From: Treponema sp.
Lineage (GTDB): Bacteria; Spirochaetota; Spirochaetia; Treponematales; Treponemataceae
Assembly: GCA_017386165.1 (NCBI GenBank)
Contig: JAFNQK010000130.1
Coordinates: 1-33,805, forward strand
Direction of reading: 5' to 3'
DNA: 33,805 nucleotides
Both the position numbers and the translations under genes were made by a program. This document shows positions 24,217 through 32,455 of the stretch, piece after piece (positions within the stretch are counted from its first letter, which is position 1; every line of letters begins with the position of its first letter). The notes beneath the pieces are model-generated. The model saw only the letters and a list, made by a program, of their open reading frames with translations. It had not been told where the DNA came from and searched no databases.

Positions 24217-25817
24217 TGTTTTTTATCGTACTCCCTAATACGTTCAAATACTGCACTCTTTGTTGTATCAGATCCATTATCCTGTGTAACCTGATTAACC
24301 GCACTGTCTTTTGCCCGCGCTTCTTTTTCTGCATTCATCAAAGATAATTCAAGGTTGATTTTTGCATCAATTTTAGAACCATTATAAGAAAGTGCCTTTC
24401 TAAAGTCTTCGGCGGCAGATTCGTAATCACCAGTTCTAAAGGCGATTACACCTTTATTATAATAAGTTGCATACAAAACCGGAGCAGGAGCATCCAGACT
24501 AATCGAATTAAACCTTTCAAGGGCAGCATCATTTTCATTCTTCATCAGATAGCTTACTGCAAGATTGTAAACCGCATACTGTTCAAGAATAAAATCGTCC
24601 TTTTCCTGAGCTTCGTAGGCGGTCTGTAAAAAGCCCGCAATAGCAGTGTTATACTTTTGCTGGTACCAGGACCAGGAACTTTCCAGAATCCGCTTTGAGC
24701 CGTCTATTCGCCCTGAACAGGAGGTAAAGAACAGACAGCATATCAGAGACACTACCGATGCCTTATGGATTTTATGATTAATTGAATCGATATCAAGTTC
24801 TGTTACTACATACCCAAGGATAAAGAAGAAGAAAGCAAGTCCAAGGAACAGAGCATAGCGCTGAACCGGCTTTAACTCGTATGTTACAACGGCATCTTTT
24901 TCCAAATCCGCAGAACTTGGAACATTATTTTTAAGAGGAGCCAGAAGGCTCAAGGCAGAACCCGCTTCTGTCGCATCGATATATTCAATTTTGGTGTCAC
25001 TAACAAGCTGGGCAACATTTTTTTCCATTGCAATTTCACAGGCTTTTTTCATTTTGGCAGAACGAAGGCCTGTATTAACGATGGTCTTTCCGTCACCGGC
25101 AAGAACAGGGACTTCACGCTCAGTTCCAAAGCCGATTAAATAAACCGAAACACCGGCCTTAACGCATTCAATAAGGGCATTTTCCAGCTGCCCGTCGGTT
25201 TCGTCTCCATCAGTAAAAACCCAGATTGTATTTGTATAAGAAGAATTAGAAGGGAATGATTTTAAGGCAGAACGAATACCCTTACCAAGACTGGAGCCGC
25301 CGCTTGTCATAAGACGAGGGGACAGTGATTCAAGCAGAGTTTCAACACAAGCCTTGTCATCAGTCAGAGGAATTACCACCTGCCCTTCACCTTTTGCAAG
25401 GACGACAGAAACATTGGCACTCTTCATCTGGGACAGGAGCATAGAGGCATAGTTTTCGGCAGCCTTTAATCGGGTAAGCCCCGCAGGTCCGTCATCTGCT
25501 TCCATGCTGTAAGAAATGTCAAACACCATAGAAACTGCGGTTCCGGATTTCTGAATAGGTTCAAGATATGTTCCCCATGAAAAACCTGCATAAGAAAGCA
25601 CAAGCATTACCCAGGCGATACTTCTAAAAATAGTCCTCAAGAGAAGAGTCACAGGAAATTTTCGCATTCGTTTTGTTGTTGCAGAATCCGTATCCTTTAA
25701 GATATACAGATTAAAATGCTTCATTATATGCTTGTATCTGAGGACACATACAATAATGGCAGGAATCAAAATAAGCAGAGCAAATAAAGCACTTGGTCTT
25801 TGACAGGTAAAATTCAT
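24165..25817 (-). CDS. BatB-BatC-like fusion: membrane vWA domain plus TPR domain
   Basis: 550 residues. Two N-terminal membrane helices (~8-25, 56-78) precede a vWA domain (~92-290) with MIDAS D100-x-S102-x-S104 (FDISYSMEADDG), the T/S-containing loop SGGSSLGKG and D203 (FTDGDETDG). A third helix is at ~320-338. Residues 353-367 then form a short hydrophobic run ending FTSC (C367), exactly like a lipoprotein signal, followed by a TPR-rich domain (~380-495: NLAVSYLMKNENDAALERF, YYNKGVIAFRTGDYESAAED). This looks like BatB and BatC joined in frame. BatC-type TPR proteins are normally separate. The ATG abuts the batA stop (TAAATG) and AGGAG lies 11 bases upstream. Confidence 0.88.
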   Translation of the reverse strand: MNFTCQRPSALFALLILIPAIIVCVLRYKHIMKHFNLYILKDTDSATTKRMRKFPVTLLLRTIFRSIAWVMLVLSYAGFSWGTYLEPIQKSGTAVSMVFDISYSMEADDGPAGLTRLKAAENYASMLLSQMKSANVSVVLAKGEGQVVIPLTDDKACVETLLESLSPRLMTSGGSSLGKGIRSALKSFPSNSSYTNTIWVFTDGDETDGQLENALIECVKAGVSVYLIGFGTEREVPVLAGDGKTIVNTGLRSAKMKKACEIAMEKNVAQLVSDTKIEYIDATEAGSALSLLAPLKNNVPSSADLEKDAVVTYELKPVQRYALFLGLAFFFFILGYVVTELDIDSINHKIHKASVVSLICCLFFTSCSGRIDGSKRILESSWSWYQQKYNTAIAGFLQTAYEAQEKDDFILEQYAVYNLAVSYLMKNENDAALERFNSISLDAPAPVLYATYYNKGVIAFRTGDYESAAEDFRKALSYNGSKIDAKINLELSLMNAEKEARAKDSAVNQVTQDNGSDTTKSAVFERIREYDKKQWKSSEKSETTNSAQDF

Positions 25818-26819
25818 TTAAATCAACTCCTGTAAATAAACTCTTCTAATTATCCAAGAAATAACAAACAAAACACCAGCAATAAAAATTAGAATATCAT
25901 AAATCTGATACGAAGTTGTTTTTGAGTGATAAGTCTGAACCACACTCTGATTCTTGGTTATAACTGTTAATGCAAGATTTAAATCATTGAGGGACTGAGC
26001 TTCAAAAAAACGGCCTCCACCAGCAAGAGCGATCTGACGCAAAGAACTTACATCAAAATCAGAATTCAAAAAGCCAGAATAATTTTTTCCTGTTTTAGGA
26101 TCCACATATTCAAGAGGAACAGAACCGCTTGAACCAACACCAAGTGCATAAACCGTAATATTATTGCGCAAAGCAAGTTCACTGGCGGTTTCAGGGTGAA
26201 TTGCACCTGCATTATTTTCACCGTCGGTAATCAAAACAATACACTTTTTAGGAGCAGTAGAATTGGCAAGGTGAAAAACCGCTGTAGAAAGCCCGGTTCC
26301 GATTGCAGTTCCATCACCATGGGTCCCGATACGGATAGAATCCAGCCTCTCCAGAAAAACTTTATGGTCTGTAGTGGCAGGTACAGTAATAGAAGCTTCT
26401 TCTCCCATGGTTACAATACCAAAACTAGCACCTTCATTAACATTTACAAGTTCTTTGATGGCACTTTTGGCAGCATCAAAACGGTTTCCGCCGGCCATAT
26501 CCTTAGCAGCCATACTTGGACTGTTATCAAGAACAAACATGATATCAGTTCCCCGGGAGGTATAAACCTTTTCCTGCTTGTAAATTACAGGATCAGCCAT
26601 AGCAATCACCGCAAGCACATATGCTGCAATAACTAAAATATGAGAAAGCACAGAAACAAAATTTCTAAACTTTTTATTCCAGGTAAAGGACTTTCCATTC
26701 CAGTTAGAAAAGGTTGTCACTAGAGAAATGCGTGAAAAAAATCCAAGTTTACGAAAAATATACAACGTTGGAATAAATAAAAGCAGCAAAAAAGCCGCTG
26801 GAGTCTGAAACTCAGGCAT
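25818..26819 (-). CDS. batA: BatA-like membrane vWA protein
   Basis: 333 residues with the BatA layout: N-terminal hydrophobic segment (~8-22, FLLLLFIPTLYIF), second helix (~54-75), a vWA domain facing the periplasm (~90-290) and a C-terminal helix (~305-325) followed by a basic tail. The MIDAS is complete: D98-x-S100-x-S102 (FVLDNSPSMAAKD), T171 in GDGTAIGTGL and D199 in LITDGENNAGA. Bat proteins were named from Bacteroides aerotolerance genes and are thought to form a periplasmic complex; their exact job in spirochaetes is unsettled. The start overlaps the end of the preceding gene by eight bases (ATGCCTGA), with AGGAG six bases upstream. Confidence 0.92.
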   Translation of the reverse strand: MPEFQTPAAFLLLLFIPTLYIFRKLGFFSRISLVTTFSNWNGKSFTWNKKFRNFVSVLSHILVIAAYVLAVIAMADPVIYKQEKVYTSRGTDIMFVLDNSPSMAAKDMAGGNRFDAAKSAIKELVNVNEGASFGIVTMGEEASITVPATTDHKVFLERLDSIRIGTHGDGTAIGTGLSTAVFHLANSTAPKKCIVLITDGENNAGAIHPETASELALRNNITVYALGVGSSGSVPLEYVDPKTGKNYSGFLNSDFDVSSLRQIALAGGGRFFEAQSLNDLNLALTVITKNQSVVQTYHSKTTSYQIYDILIFIAGVLFVISWIIRRVYLQELI

Positions 26820-27789
26820 TACGTTCTCCTTCTTGAGCTTCTAGCACATGAATAACATTTTTAGACTTAGTAACAAGATCCGCTCTTTCTCCGCGATGTA
26901 AACTTCCGTCATGAGCGAATCTGATATAATCAGAACGAATAAAAATCGAATGAAGGACTTCTACCTGTTCAAGTTTTTCATCGCTGAAAAAGTCCCCTGT
27001 TGCTTCACTCAATTTTTTTAAGAACTGACCTGTGGCAAGAGTAGAAAAGTTAATTCCAAAGCGCTCAGTTAGATATACTCTGAAAATCTGCTGAACCGCA
27101 AAACAGAAGGATTCGTCAGTCAGTTTTTCCTGATTTTTCTCAAGTTTTTTAAACTGTTTGAGGGCTCTACGGGCGTTTCTTGCGTAGTTTCTCAAAGTTC
27201 TCTGTTTCTTGTAATTAAGTGCAATCTGATGTCTCTTGGCAAAAAGAATAATCACGAGAATTACAACAACGATCAAAAGAAGAATCGACGCATAAATAAA
27301 ATAAATTGTTCCCGGTGCAAGCAAAGGCGGAACCACTGAACGCAGCGGTGTATCTTCTCCTTTTACAAGAACAGAAGAAACTTCTACATAAACCGGGTCA
27401 ATCAAAAATGGCACAGAGTTTTTTGTTCCAAGCACAGCCAGAAGAAGATCAAATTCTTCAAAATCGATTTTTCCAGGACGCCACGGAACAAATGTGATAA
27501 CGACGGTATACATCGGGCCGTTACGCTGAATAACCGCCTTTTTAATAGTAAAATCTTCGTTGTCTACAGAATAAGGAAAAGAATCCAGATTCAGTAATTT
27601 TTCATCAATTTCTTCATCCTTGAAAAAATCAACGTTAGATCTGAAAATATAGTGAAGTTCAGCTGTATCCCCGACAAAAATGCGTTTTGGAATAACCATC
27701 TGGTTAAATTCTGTCTGAGCAAAAACACAAACAGAATAAAATGCCACCAGAGCAGCAAGAATTATTCTTTTTAATGAGAAGGTTTTCAT
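26812..27789 (-). CDS. Bat-operon exported protein with single TM and cytoplasmic tail (BatD/DUF4381-like)
   Basis: 325 residues. The signal peptide ends at FAQ (~24). A periplasmic beta-rich domain (~25-155) contains RIFVGDTAELHYIF and VVITFVPWRPGKIDFEEFDL, the style of a BatD N-terminal repeat. One TM helix spans ~162-184. A basic, helical cytoplasmic domain of ~140 residues follows (RTLRNYARNARRALKQFKKL, VQQIFRVYLTERFG, RSDYIRFAHDG), resembling the tail of DUF4381-type proteins found between DUF58 and vWA genes. The family call is from layout and neighbourhood. The start overlaps the DUF58 stop by four bases (ATGA), with GGAGG seven bases upstream. Confidence 0.78.
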   Translation of the reverse strand: MKTFSLKRIILAALVAFYSVCVFAQTEFNQMVIPKRIFVGDTAELHYIFRSNVDFFKDEEIDEKLLNLDSFPYSVDNEDFTIKKAVIQRNGPMYTVVITFVPWRPGKIDFEEFDLLLAVLGTKNSVPFLIDPVYVEVSSVLVKGEDTPLRSVVPPLLAPGTIYFIYASILLLIVVVILVIILFAKRHQIALNYKKQRTLRNYARNARRALKQFKKLEKNQEKLTDESFCFAVQQIFRVYLTERFGINFSTLATGQFLKKLSEATGDFFSDEKLEQVEVLHSIFIRSDYIRFAHDGSLHRGERADLVTKSKNVIHVLEAQEGERNA

Positions 27790-28685
27790 CTGAAACCTCC
27801 AGCAGCCTTAGAATTAAAGTAGTTTGACAGAGCGCGTACAGTATCTTCTTCTGTTGAAATAGAAATAAAGTCTGCACCGTGTCTTCTGAACAGTTTTTCC
27901 AGGGCATAGGTTCTCTTTCTAAAATCATCCAGCCATGCAGATTTAAAAGAAGGAGAAGAAGTTGGAAGCACAATTCGCTTGCCGGTTTCACTGTCGGTAA
28001 AAGGAACGGTTCCTACTTCCGGCATATCTGAATCAGAAGGATCTGTAATACGGATTGCAGTAACGTCGTGTTTCTGAGAAAGCTGCTTAAAAGAGTCTTC
28101 CCATCCCGAAGTCCTGAAATCACTTACAATAAAAACAAGGGAATGATGCTTTAACATTCCAACAGCGCCTTTTATGGCATTATCCAGAGCTGAACCGCTT
28201 TTCTGAGTTTTTATTTCATCCAGAGCACACAACAGCACCATGGTTCTGTTACGTCCAAATTCCGGAGTACAAGTAAAATGTATTTCACCGTCAAAGAAAA
28301 CTGCTCCCACAGGACTTTCATTCTGCTCTCCAGCCAGAGCCAAGAGAGCCGCAACCTCTGCCGCAGTTTCATATTTATATTTTCCTTTTGAACCTGTAAA
28401 CATAGAAGCAGATCTGTCCACAATCAAAAAGATTTCGAGTTCATGTTCTTCTTCAAACAGTTTAACAAAAGGCTTTCCCATTCGGGCGGTAACATTCCAG
28501 TCAATAGTTCGTACATCATCGCCCCGGAGATACTCTCTTACACCGCAGAACTCGATTCCCTGTCCACGATACATAGAACGAAAGCCGCCAGTCTTCATAC
28601 TGTCAGAAAGCACACCCGAAGCAACGCGAAGATATGCTGCCTTTTGAGAAAGAGAATCTCGAGAACCCGCTAACAAATGTTGCAT
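27786..28685 (-). CDS. DUF58 family protein
   Basis: 299 residues, no signal peptide or TM helix. The DUF58 signature is clear at residues ~38-72: YRGQGIEFCGVREYLRGDD followed by VRTIDWNVTAR. A vWA-like fold follows with a MIDAS-type D90-x-S92-x-S94 (LIVDRSASM). By family it is the cytoplasmic partner of a MoxR ATPase and may bind metal. AGGAG lies five bases upstream of ATG 28685. The gap from moxR is 56 bases with nothing recognisable in it. It overlaps the next gene by four bases, so the envelope components are translated in sequence. Confidence 0.94.
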   Translation of the reverse strand: MQHLLAGSRDSLSQKAAYLRVASGVLSDSMKTGGFRSMYRGQGIEFCGVREYLRGDDVRTIDWNVTARMGKPFVKLFEEEHELEIFLIVDRSASMFTGSKGKYKYETAAEVAALLALAGEQNESPVGAVFFDGEIHFTCTPEFGRNRTMVLLCALDEIKTQKSGSALDNAIKGAVGMLKHHSLVFIVSDFRTSGWEDSFKQLSQKHDVTAIRITDPSDSDMPEVGTVPFTDSETGKRIVLPTSSPSFKSAWLDDFRKRTYALEKLFRRHGADFISISTEEDTVRALSNYFNSKAAGGFR

Positions 28686-28741
28686 ACAAACTCCTGATCA
28701 ATCTATCGCTATAAGAGGGTCTATTTGCCTCGCTTGCGCCG

Positions 28742-29731
28742 TTATGGTACTGGGATGAAATCCAAGATCTTCGCGATTATATCATCTGCAGTTACAGAAT
28801 CTGCCGCAGCCTCGTAAGAAAGTACAATACGGTGACGCAAAACCATTGCAGCAACATTCTTAACATCTTCTGGAAGAACAAAGCCTCGACCGTTCAAGAG
28901 TGCAGTTGCTTTAGCACACTGAAGGAGTGCAATTCCGGCACGAGGGGAAGCACCAAAAGTAATGTAACGGGTAATATCGTGTTCAGTCTTTTTCTTAGTA
29001 GAAGGACGAGTTACCGAAACAATCTTTACTATATACTCTACAATTTTGTCATCACAGACAATTTCATTTGTCAAATCTCTAAATCGTCGCAAATCTGTTG
29101 CAGTAAGAATCTGTCTTACTGGAATCTGACTTGCTCGGCCGCCAGTCTTAAGAATGTTGATTTCTTCTTCTGGCGTAGGATAGCCGACATTGAGCTTAAT
29201 CAAAAAGCGGTCAAGTTCGGCTTCCGGGAGGTTATAGGTACCTTCAAGTTCAATAGGGTTCTGGGTTGCAAGAACAAAGAATGGATCCGGAAGCTTATGA
29301 GATTCTTCGCCGATTGTTACCTGCTTTTCTTCCATTGCTTCAAGCATGGCAGACTGAACCTTGGCTGGTGCGCGGTTGATTTCATCAGCAAGAACCACAT
29401 TTGTAAAAACAGGTCCCTTGCGAACACTAAAAGTTCCTCTAGCCTGTTCATAAATCAAGGTTCCGCTTACATCTGCCGGGAGAAGATCCGGTGTAAACTG
29501 AATGCGCTTAAAATCAAGACCGCTGATTTCTGCAAAAGTTTTTACAGCAAGAGTCTTTGCAAGCCCCGGTACACCTTCGAGGAGAACGTGTCCTCCGGCA
29601 ACAAATGCAGTCAAAATTCCATCTACAAGATCTTCCTGGCCAACAAGGCGCTTTTTAGCTTCATCACGACATTTTTCTGCCAGATTGCGGCAGCTTTCTA
29701 ATTCTGTTGAACTAATGTTATTTTTTTCCAT
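28742..29731 (-). CDS. moxR: MoxR-type AAA+ ATPase
   Basis: 329 residues, normal for the family. Walker A GVPGLAKT is at 53-60 and Walker B with its extension, VVLADEINRAPAKVQ, at ~112-126. The sensor region FVLATQNPIELEGTYNLPEAELDRF follows in parts, and a C-terminal lid contains SPRAGIALLQCAKATAL. MoxR proteins act as chaperone-like ATPases for vWA-domain partners, and four vWA or vWA-like proteins follow or lie nearby. It is the first gene of the operon; its start has only a weak AAGAG site about nine bases upstream, and a TATATT -10-like box lies about 26 bases before the ATG. Confidence 0.97.
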   Translation of the reverse strand: MEKNNISSTELESCRNLAEKCRDEAKKRLVGQEDLVDGILTAFVAGGHVLLEGVPGLAKTLAVKTFAEISGLDFKRIQFTPDLLPADVSGTLIYEQARGTFSVRKGPVFTNVVLADEINRAPAKVQSAMLEAMEEKQVTIGEESHKLPDPFFVLATQNPIELEGTYNLPEAELDRFLIKLNVGYPTPEEEINILKTGGRASQIPVRQILTATDLRRFRDLTNEIVCDDKIVEYIVKIVSVTRPSTKKKTEHDITRYITFGASPRAGIALLQCAKATALLNGRGFVLPEDVKNVAAMVLRHRIVLSYEAAADSVTADDIIAKILDFIPVP

Positions 29732-29779
29732 TTTTGATTACTCTTTTTGCATAAATATACAACAATTTCTAATTATGAA

Positions 29780-29808
29780 TTGACATTAAACCTTCAATTT
29801 ATAATAAT
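29780..29808 (+). promoter_or_regulatory. Sigma-70 promoter of the aminotransferase operon, nearly leaderless
   Basis: A consensus TTGACA (29780-29785) is followed after 17 bases by AATAAT (29803-29808), with an overlapping TATAAT at 29800 whose spacing would be only 14. ATG 29819 comes ten bases after the -10 box and there is no Shine-Dalgarno site. Confidence 0.55.
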
Positions 29809-29818
29809 TTACTTTATC

Positions 29819-31117
29819 ATGTTAAACCCTTTAGCACAAGAATTAAACGAATCACTCAAAGGAACATCAGCAGAAGCTCTTTTCTCTGATCTTGGTAAGC
29901 GCATTTATTTCCCAAAAGGAATCATCGCGCAGGGTGGCGAGGCTAAGCAGAAAGCTAGCGTTGCCAATGGAACAATCGGAACAACTGTAATCAACGGTAA
30001 ACCGGCAATTCTCCCATCTGTTCAAAAGTGGGCTCCAGAACTTTCTTCTGGTGAACTTGTTGCATACGCACCAACTGCAGGTATCCCGGCAATCCGTGAA
30101 GCATGGAAACAGAAGCAGATTACAAAAAATCCTTCACTTGCTAACAAAAAGACATCTCTTCCAGTTGTTGTTCCAGGACTTACAGCAGGTCTTTCATACA
30201 TTATGGACTTGTTCGTAGGCGATAACAAACCTATGCTTGCACCAAATCCAAGTTGGGACAATTACGTTCTTATCGCAGAAGCTCGCCGCGGTTCTGAATT
30301 CCATCAGTTCGACATGTTTAAAAACGGTGCTTTCAATATTACAGGTCTTGAAGAAGCAGTAAAAGCAGAAGCTAAGAAATACGGTTCTGTAAGACTCATT
30401 TTGAACTTCCCACAGAATCCTAGTGGTTACAGCCCTACTTCTGCAGAAGTAAAAGAACTCTGCCGCATTCTTAAAGAAACAGCAGAAACAGGAGCAAAAG
30501 TTCTTGTAATCAGCGACGATGCATATTTCGGATTAAACTACGAACCAGCAATCGAACCAGAAAGCCTTTTTGCACACATCTGCGACTTGCACGAAAATGT
30601 TCTTGCAGTAAAAGCTGACGGTCCTACAAAAGAAGATTTTGCATGGGGACTTAGATGTGGATTCCTTACATTCGGTTGTAAAGGATACACAGATGCTCAG
30701 TACGATGCTCTTGTAAAGAAGTTAATGGGTGTTATCCGTTCTTCAGTTTCTTGTGCTGCAACACCATCACAGACACTCATCCTTAAGTCTTTTCAGGATC
30801 CAAACAACGATGCAGAAAAAGCTGCATTCCGCAAAGTTCTCGAAGGACGCTATAAGGTTGTTCGTAACTTTGTAGATACACATAAATGCTCAGGACTTGA
30901 AGCTCTTCCATTTAATTCAGGATATTTCATGAGTTTCAAAACACTTGGCATTGACGCAGAAGCATTACGCGTTAAACTTTTGAATGAAAAAGGCATCGGT
31001 ACAATTTCTATCGACAGTCAGACTCTTCGCGTTGCATTCAGCAGCATCGAAGAAAACCTCATCGAAAAGGTTTACACAGAAATCTACGCAACTGCAGAGG
31101 AAATGAAGCGTGCATAA
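29819..31117 (+). CDS. PLP-dependent class I/II aminotransferase
   Basis: 432 residues from ATG 29819 (MLNPLAQELNESLKG); an upstream in-frame extension would start inside the promoter and is rejected. Fold-type I features are visible: GLTAGLSYIMDLF (cofactor phosphate region), NFPQNPSGYSPT with the conserved Asn, ISDDAYFGL with the Asp that holds the pyridine nitrogen, and the Schiff-base Lys in ADGPTKEDFAWGLRCGF, where the surrounding S/T-K-x-x-x-x-G-x-R pattern is kept. A C-terminal Arg in QTLRVAFSS fits the carboxylate-binding residue. Substrate cannot be told; the sequence does not look like a standard aspartate or aromatic enzyme. The 3' end overlaps the next gene by eight bases. Confidence 0.9.
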   Translation: MLNPLAQELNESLKGTSAEALFSDLGKRIYFPKGIIAQGGEAKQKASVANGTIGTTVINGKPAILPSVQKWAPELSSGELVAYAPTAGIPAIREAWKQKQITKNPSLANKKTSLPVVVPGLTAGLSYIMDLFVGDNKPMLAPNPSWDNYVLIAEARRGSEFHQFDMFKNGAFNITGLEEAVKAEAKKYGSVRLILNFPQNPSGYSPTSAEVKELCRILKETAETGAKVLVISDDAYFGLNYEPAIEPESLFAHICDLHENVLAVKADGPTKEDFAWGLRCGFLTFGCKGYTDAQYDALVKKLMGVIRSSVSCAATPSQTLILKSFQDPNNDAEKAAFRKVLEGRYKVVRNFVDTHKCSGLEALPFNSGYFMSFKTLGIDAEALRVKLLNEKGIGTISIDSQTLRVAFSSIEENLIEKVYTEIYATAEEMKRA

Positions 31118-32384
31118 ATTTACAAATTCACTGAGAGTTGTTCTTGCAGCAGCTCTTTTTGCAGGCCTTTTGACAGGCTGTTCTAAAAAAGAAGAAAAGA
31201 GAATTGTTATCTGGACAAGTAACAGTGAATTTGCACCTTATGTTGAATATTTCAACAGCACACACAAAGAAAAGGCTGTCCTGGTATACAAAGAAAACCC
31301 GGCAGCCTCACTTCCTCCTTCAAGCCAGGATTTACAGCCGGACTTGATTATCGGTCCGCTTCTTAGAAACGAAAAAACAACTTCTTATTTTCACGCAATT
31401 GATTTCCTTTTTGACCGCAAGGTAATTTCACACAACAACTTTTACAAGAGTCTTTTAAAATCAGGACAGGTTCACTTAACACAGTACCTTTTGCCGGTAA
31501 GTTTTAACCTTCCTGTAATTATTTTTTCAAACGATAATAATAAACTTGTTTCAAACAGCTACACCCTTTCTCTCGACGAAATACAGAAAACAGGTTCAGA
31601 ATACAATAAAACTGACAAACGGGGCCGCTACACAAACATCGGATTTGCACCTCAGAGCAGCGATGAATTTTTATATACTGTGACCAAAATTAAAGGGGCA
31701 GCCTTCAAAGAAGGAAAAAACGGAACCTTTGTATGGAACAAAGAAGGCCTTGCTTCTAGTATTGCATATATTAACAACTGGATTACAACCAGCAACACCA
31801 GCAATCAGGTAGAAAGCGACTTTGTATACAAATATCTTTCTGTAACAGATGACAAACGAGTTACAAGCGGACGCTCTTTGTTTGCCTTTACAACCAGCGA
31901 TAAATTATTCCAGTTATCTAGAGAACAGCTTGCTAAAATCGATTTCAGATGGCTTGAAAACGGCGGATTCATCCCTGTAGAAGACGAAATGCTCATGATG
32001 GGCATCTACAGAAAATCTAAAAATGTAAAAGGTGCAAGCAGCTTTATTTCATGGTTCTATAAAGAAGATACCCAGAGAGCACTCCTTGAACACAAAGAAA
32101 AGAATAATCTTGAAATCAACACCTTTGGAATTGCAGGGGGATTCAGCGCAATCAGAGAAGTAAACGAACATATTCTTCCAGTTTACTACACAACTCTTCT
32201 TTCAAATATTCCACAGGCAGAACTTTTTAAGGTTTCAGAAAAAAAGCCTGTAAGATGGCAGGCAATTAAAACAAAAGTTGTTCTTCCATATATAAAAGAC
32301 AGTGTAAGCACAACACCTGGCAAAAAAATCATTACTCTTGAAGAACACTACACCGAATTTAAGAAACAACGCTTTAATCAGTAA
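31110..32384 (+). CDS. Extracellular solute-binding lipoprotein
   Basis: 424 residues. The signal peptide RVVLAAALFAGLLTGC gives a classical lipobox with C24. The mature protein begins with KRIVIWTSNSEFAPYVEYFN, the pattern of family 1 substrate-binding proteins (sugar or oligosaccharide type), and has matching later elements (LPVSFNLPVIIFSN, GASSFISWFYKEDTQRAL). No permease or ATPase genes are adjacent, so it is an orphan binding protein that may work with a distant ABC transporter or as a receptor for chemotaxis. The start is GTG 31110 inside the aminotransferase gene, with GAGG nine bases upstream. Substrate unknown. Confidence 0.85.
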   Translation: MHKFTNSLRVVLAAALFAGLLTGCSKKEEKRIVIWTSNSEFAPYVEYFNSTHKEKAVLVYKENPAASLPPSSQDLQPDLIIGPLLRNEKTTSYFHAIDFLFDRKVISHNNFYKSLLKSGQVHLTQYLLPVSFNLPVIIFSNDNNKLVSNSYTLSLDEIQKTGSEYNKTDKRGRYTNIGFAPQSSDEFLYTVTKIKGAAFKEGKNGTFVWNKEGLASSIAYINNWITTSNTSNQVESDFVYKYLSVTDDKRVTSGRSLFAFTTSDKLFQLSREQLAKIDFRWLENGGFIPVEDEMLMMGIYRKSKNVKGASSFISWFYKEDTQRALLEHKEKNNLEINTFGIAGGFSAIREVNEHILPVYYTTLLSNIPQAELFKVSEKKPVRWQAIKTKVVLPYIKDSVSTTPGKKIITLEEHYTEFKKQRFNQ

Positions 32385-32402
32385 ATCTTTCTAAACATTT
32401 AA

Positions 32403-32455
32403 AATGCACTTCCGATAATGAATATAGAAAACAATAAGTTTTTAGGGAGTGCATT
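32403..32455 (+). promoter_or_regulatory. Inverted repeat that would sequester the ribosome site of the 32456 gene
   Basis: AATGCACTTCC (32403-32413) pairs with GGGAGTGCATT (32445-32455): 11 base pairs with one G-U wobble and a 31-base loop. The right arm contains the whole GGGAG ribosome site and ends at the base before ATG 32456. If transcription enters from the upstream gene, the mRNA would fold with its ribosome site buried. There is no T-run, so it is not a terminator. Confidence 0.5.

Noticed and set aside
28832-29701. 289-codon open frame on the plus strand opposite moxR
   Set aside because: The antisense moxR is a complete, motif-bearing AAA+ ATPase. The plus-strand translation is Cys/Phe/Ser-rich with no recognisable domain, as expected for a shadow frame.
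29747-29818. 24-codon upstream extension of the aminotransferase
   Set aside because: It runs through the -35 and -10 boxes and encodes an AT-driven hydrophobic stretch with no homologous look. ATG 29819 fits better.
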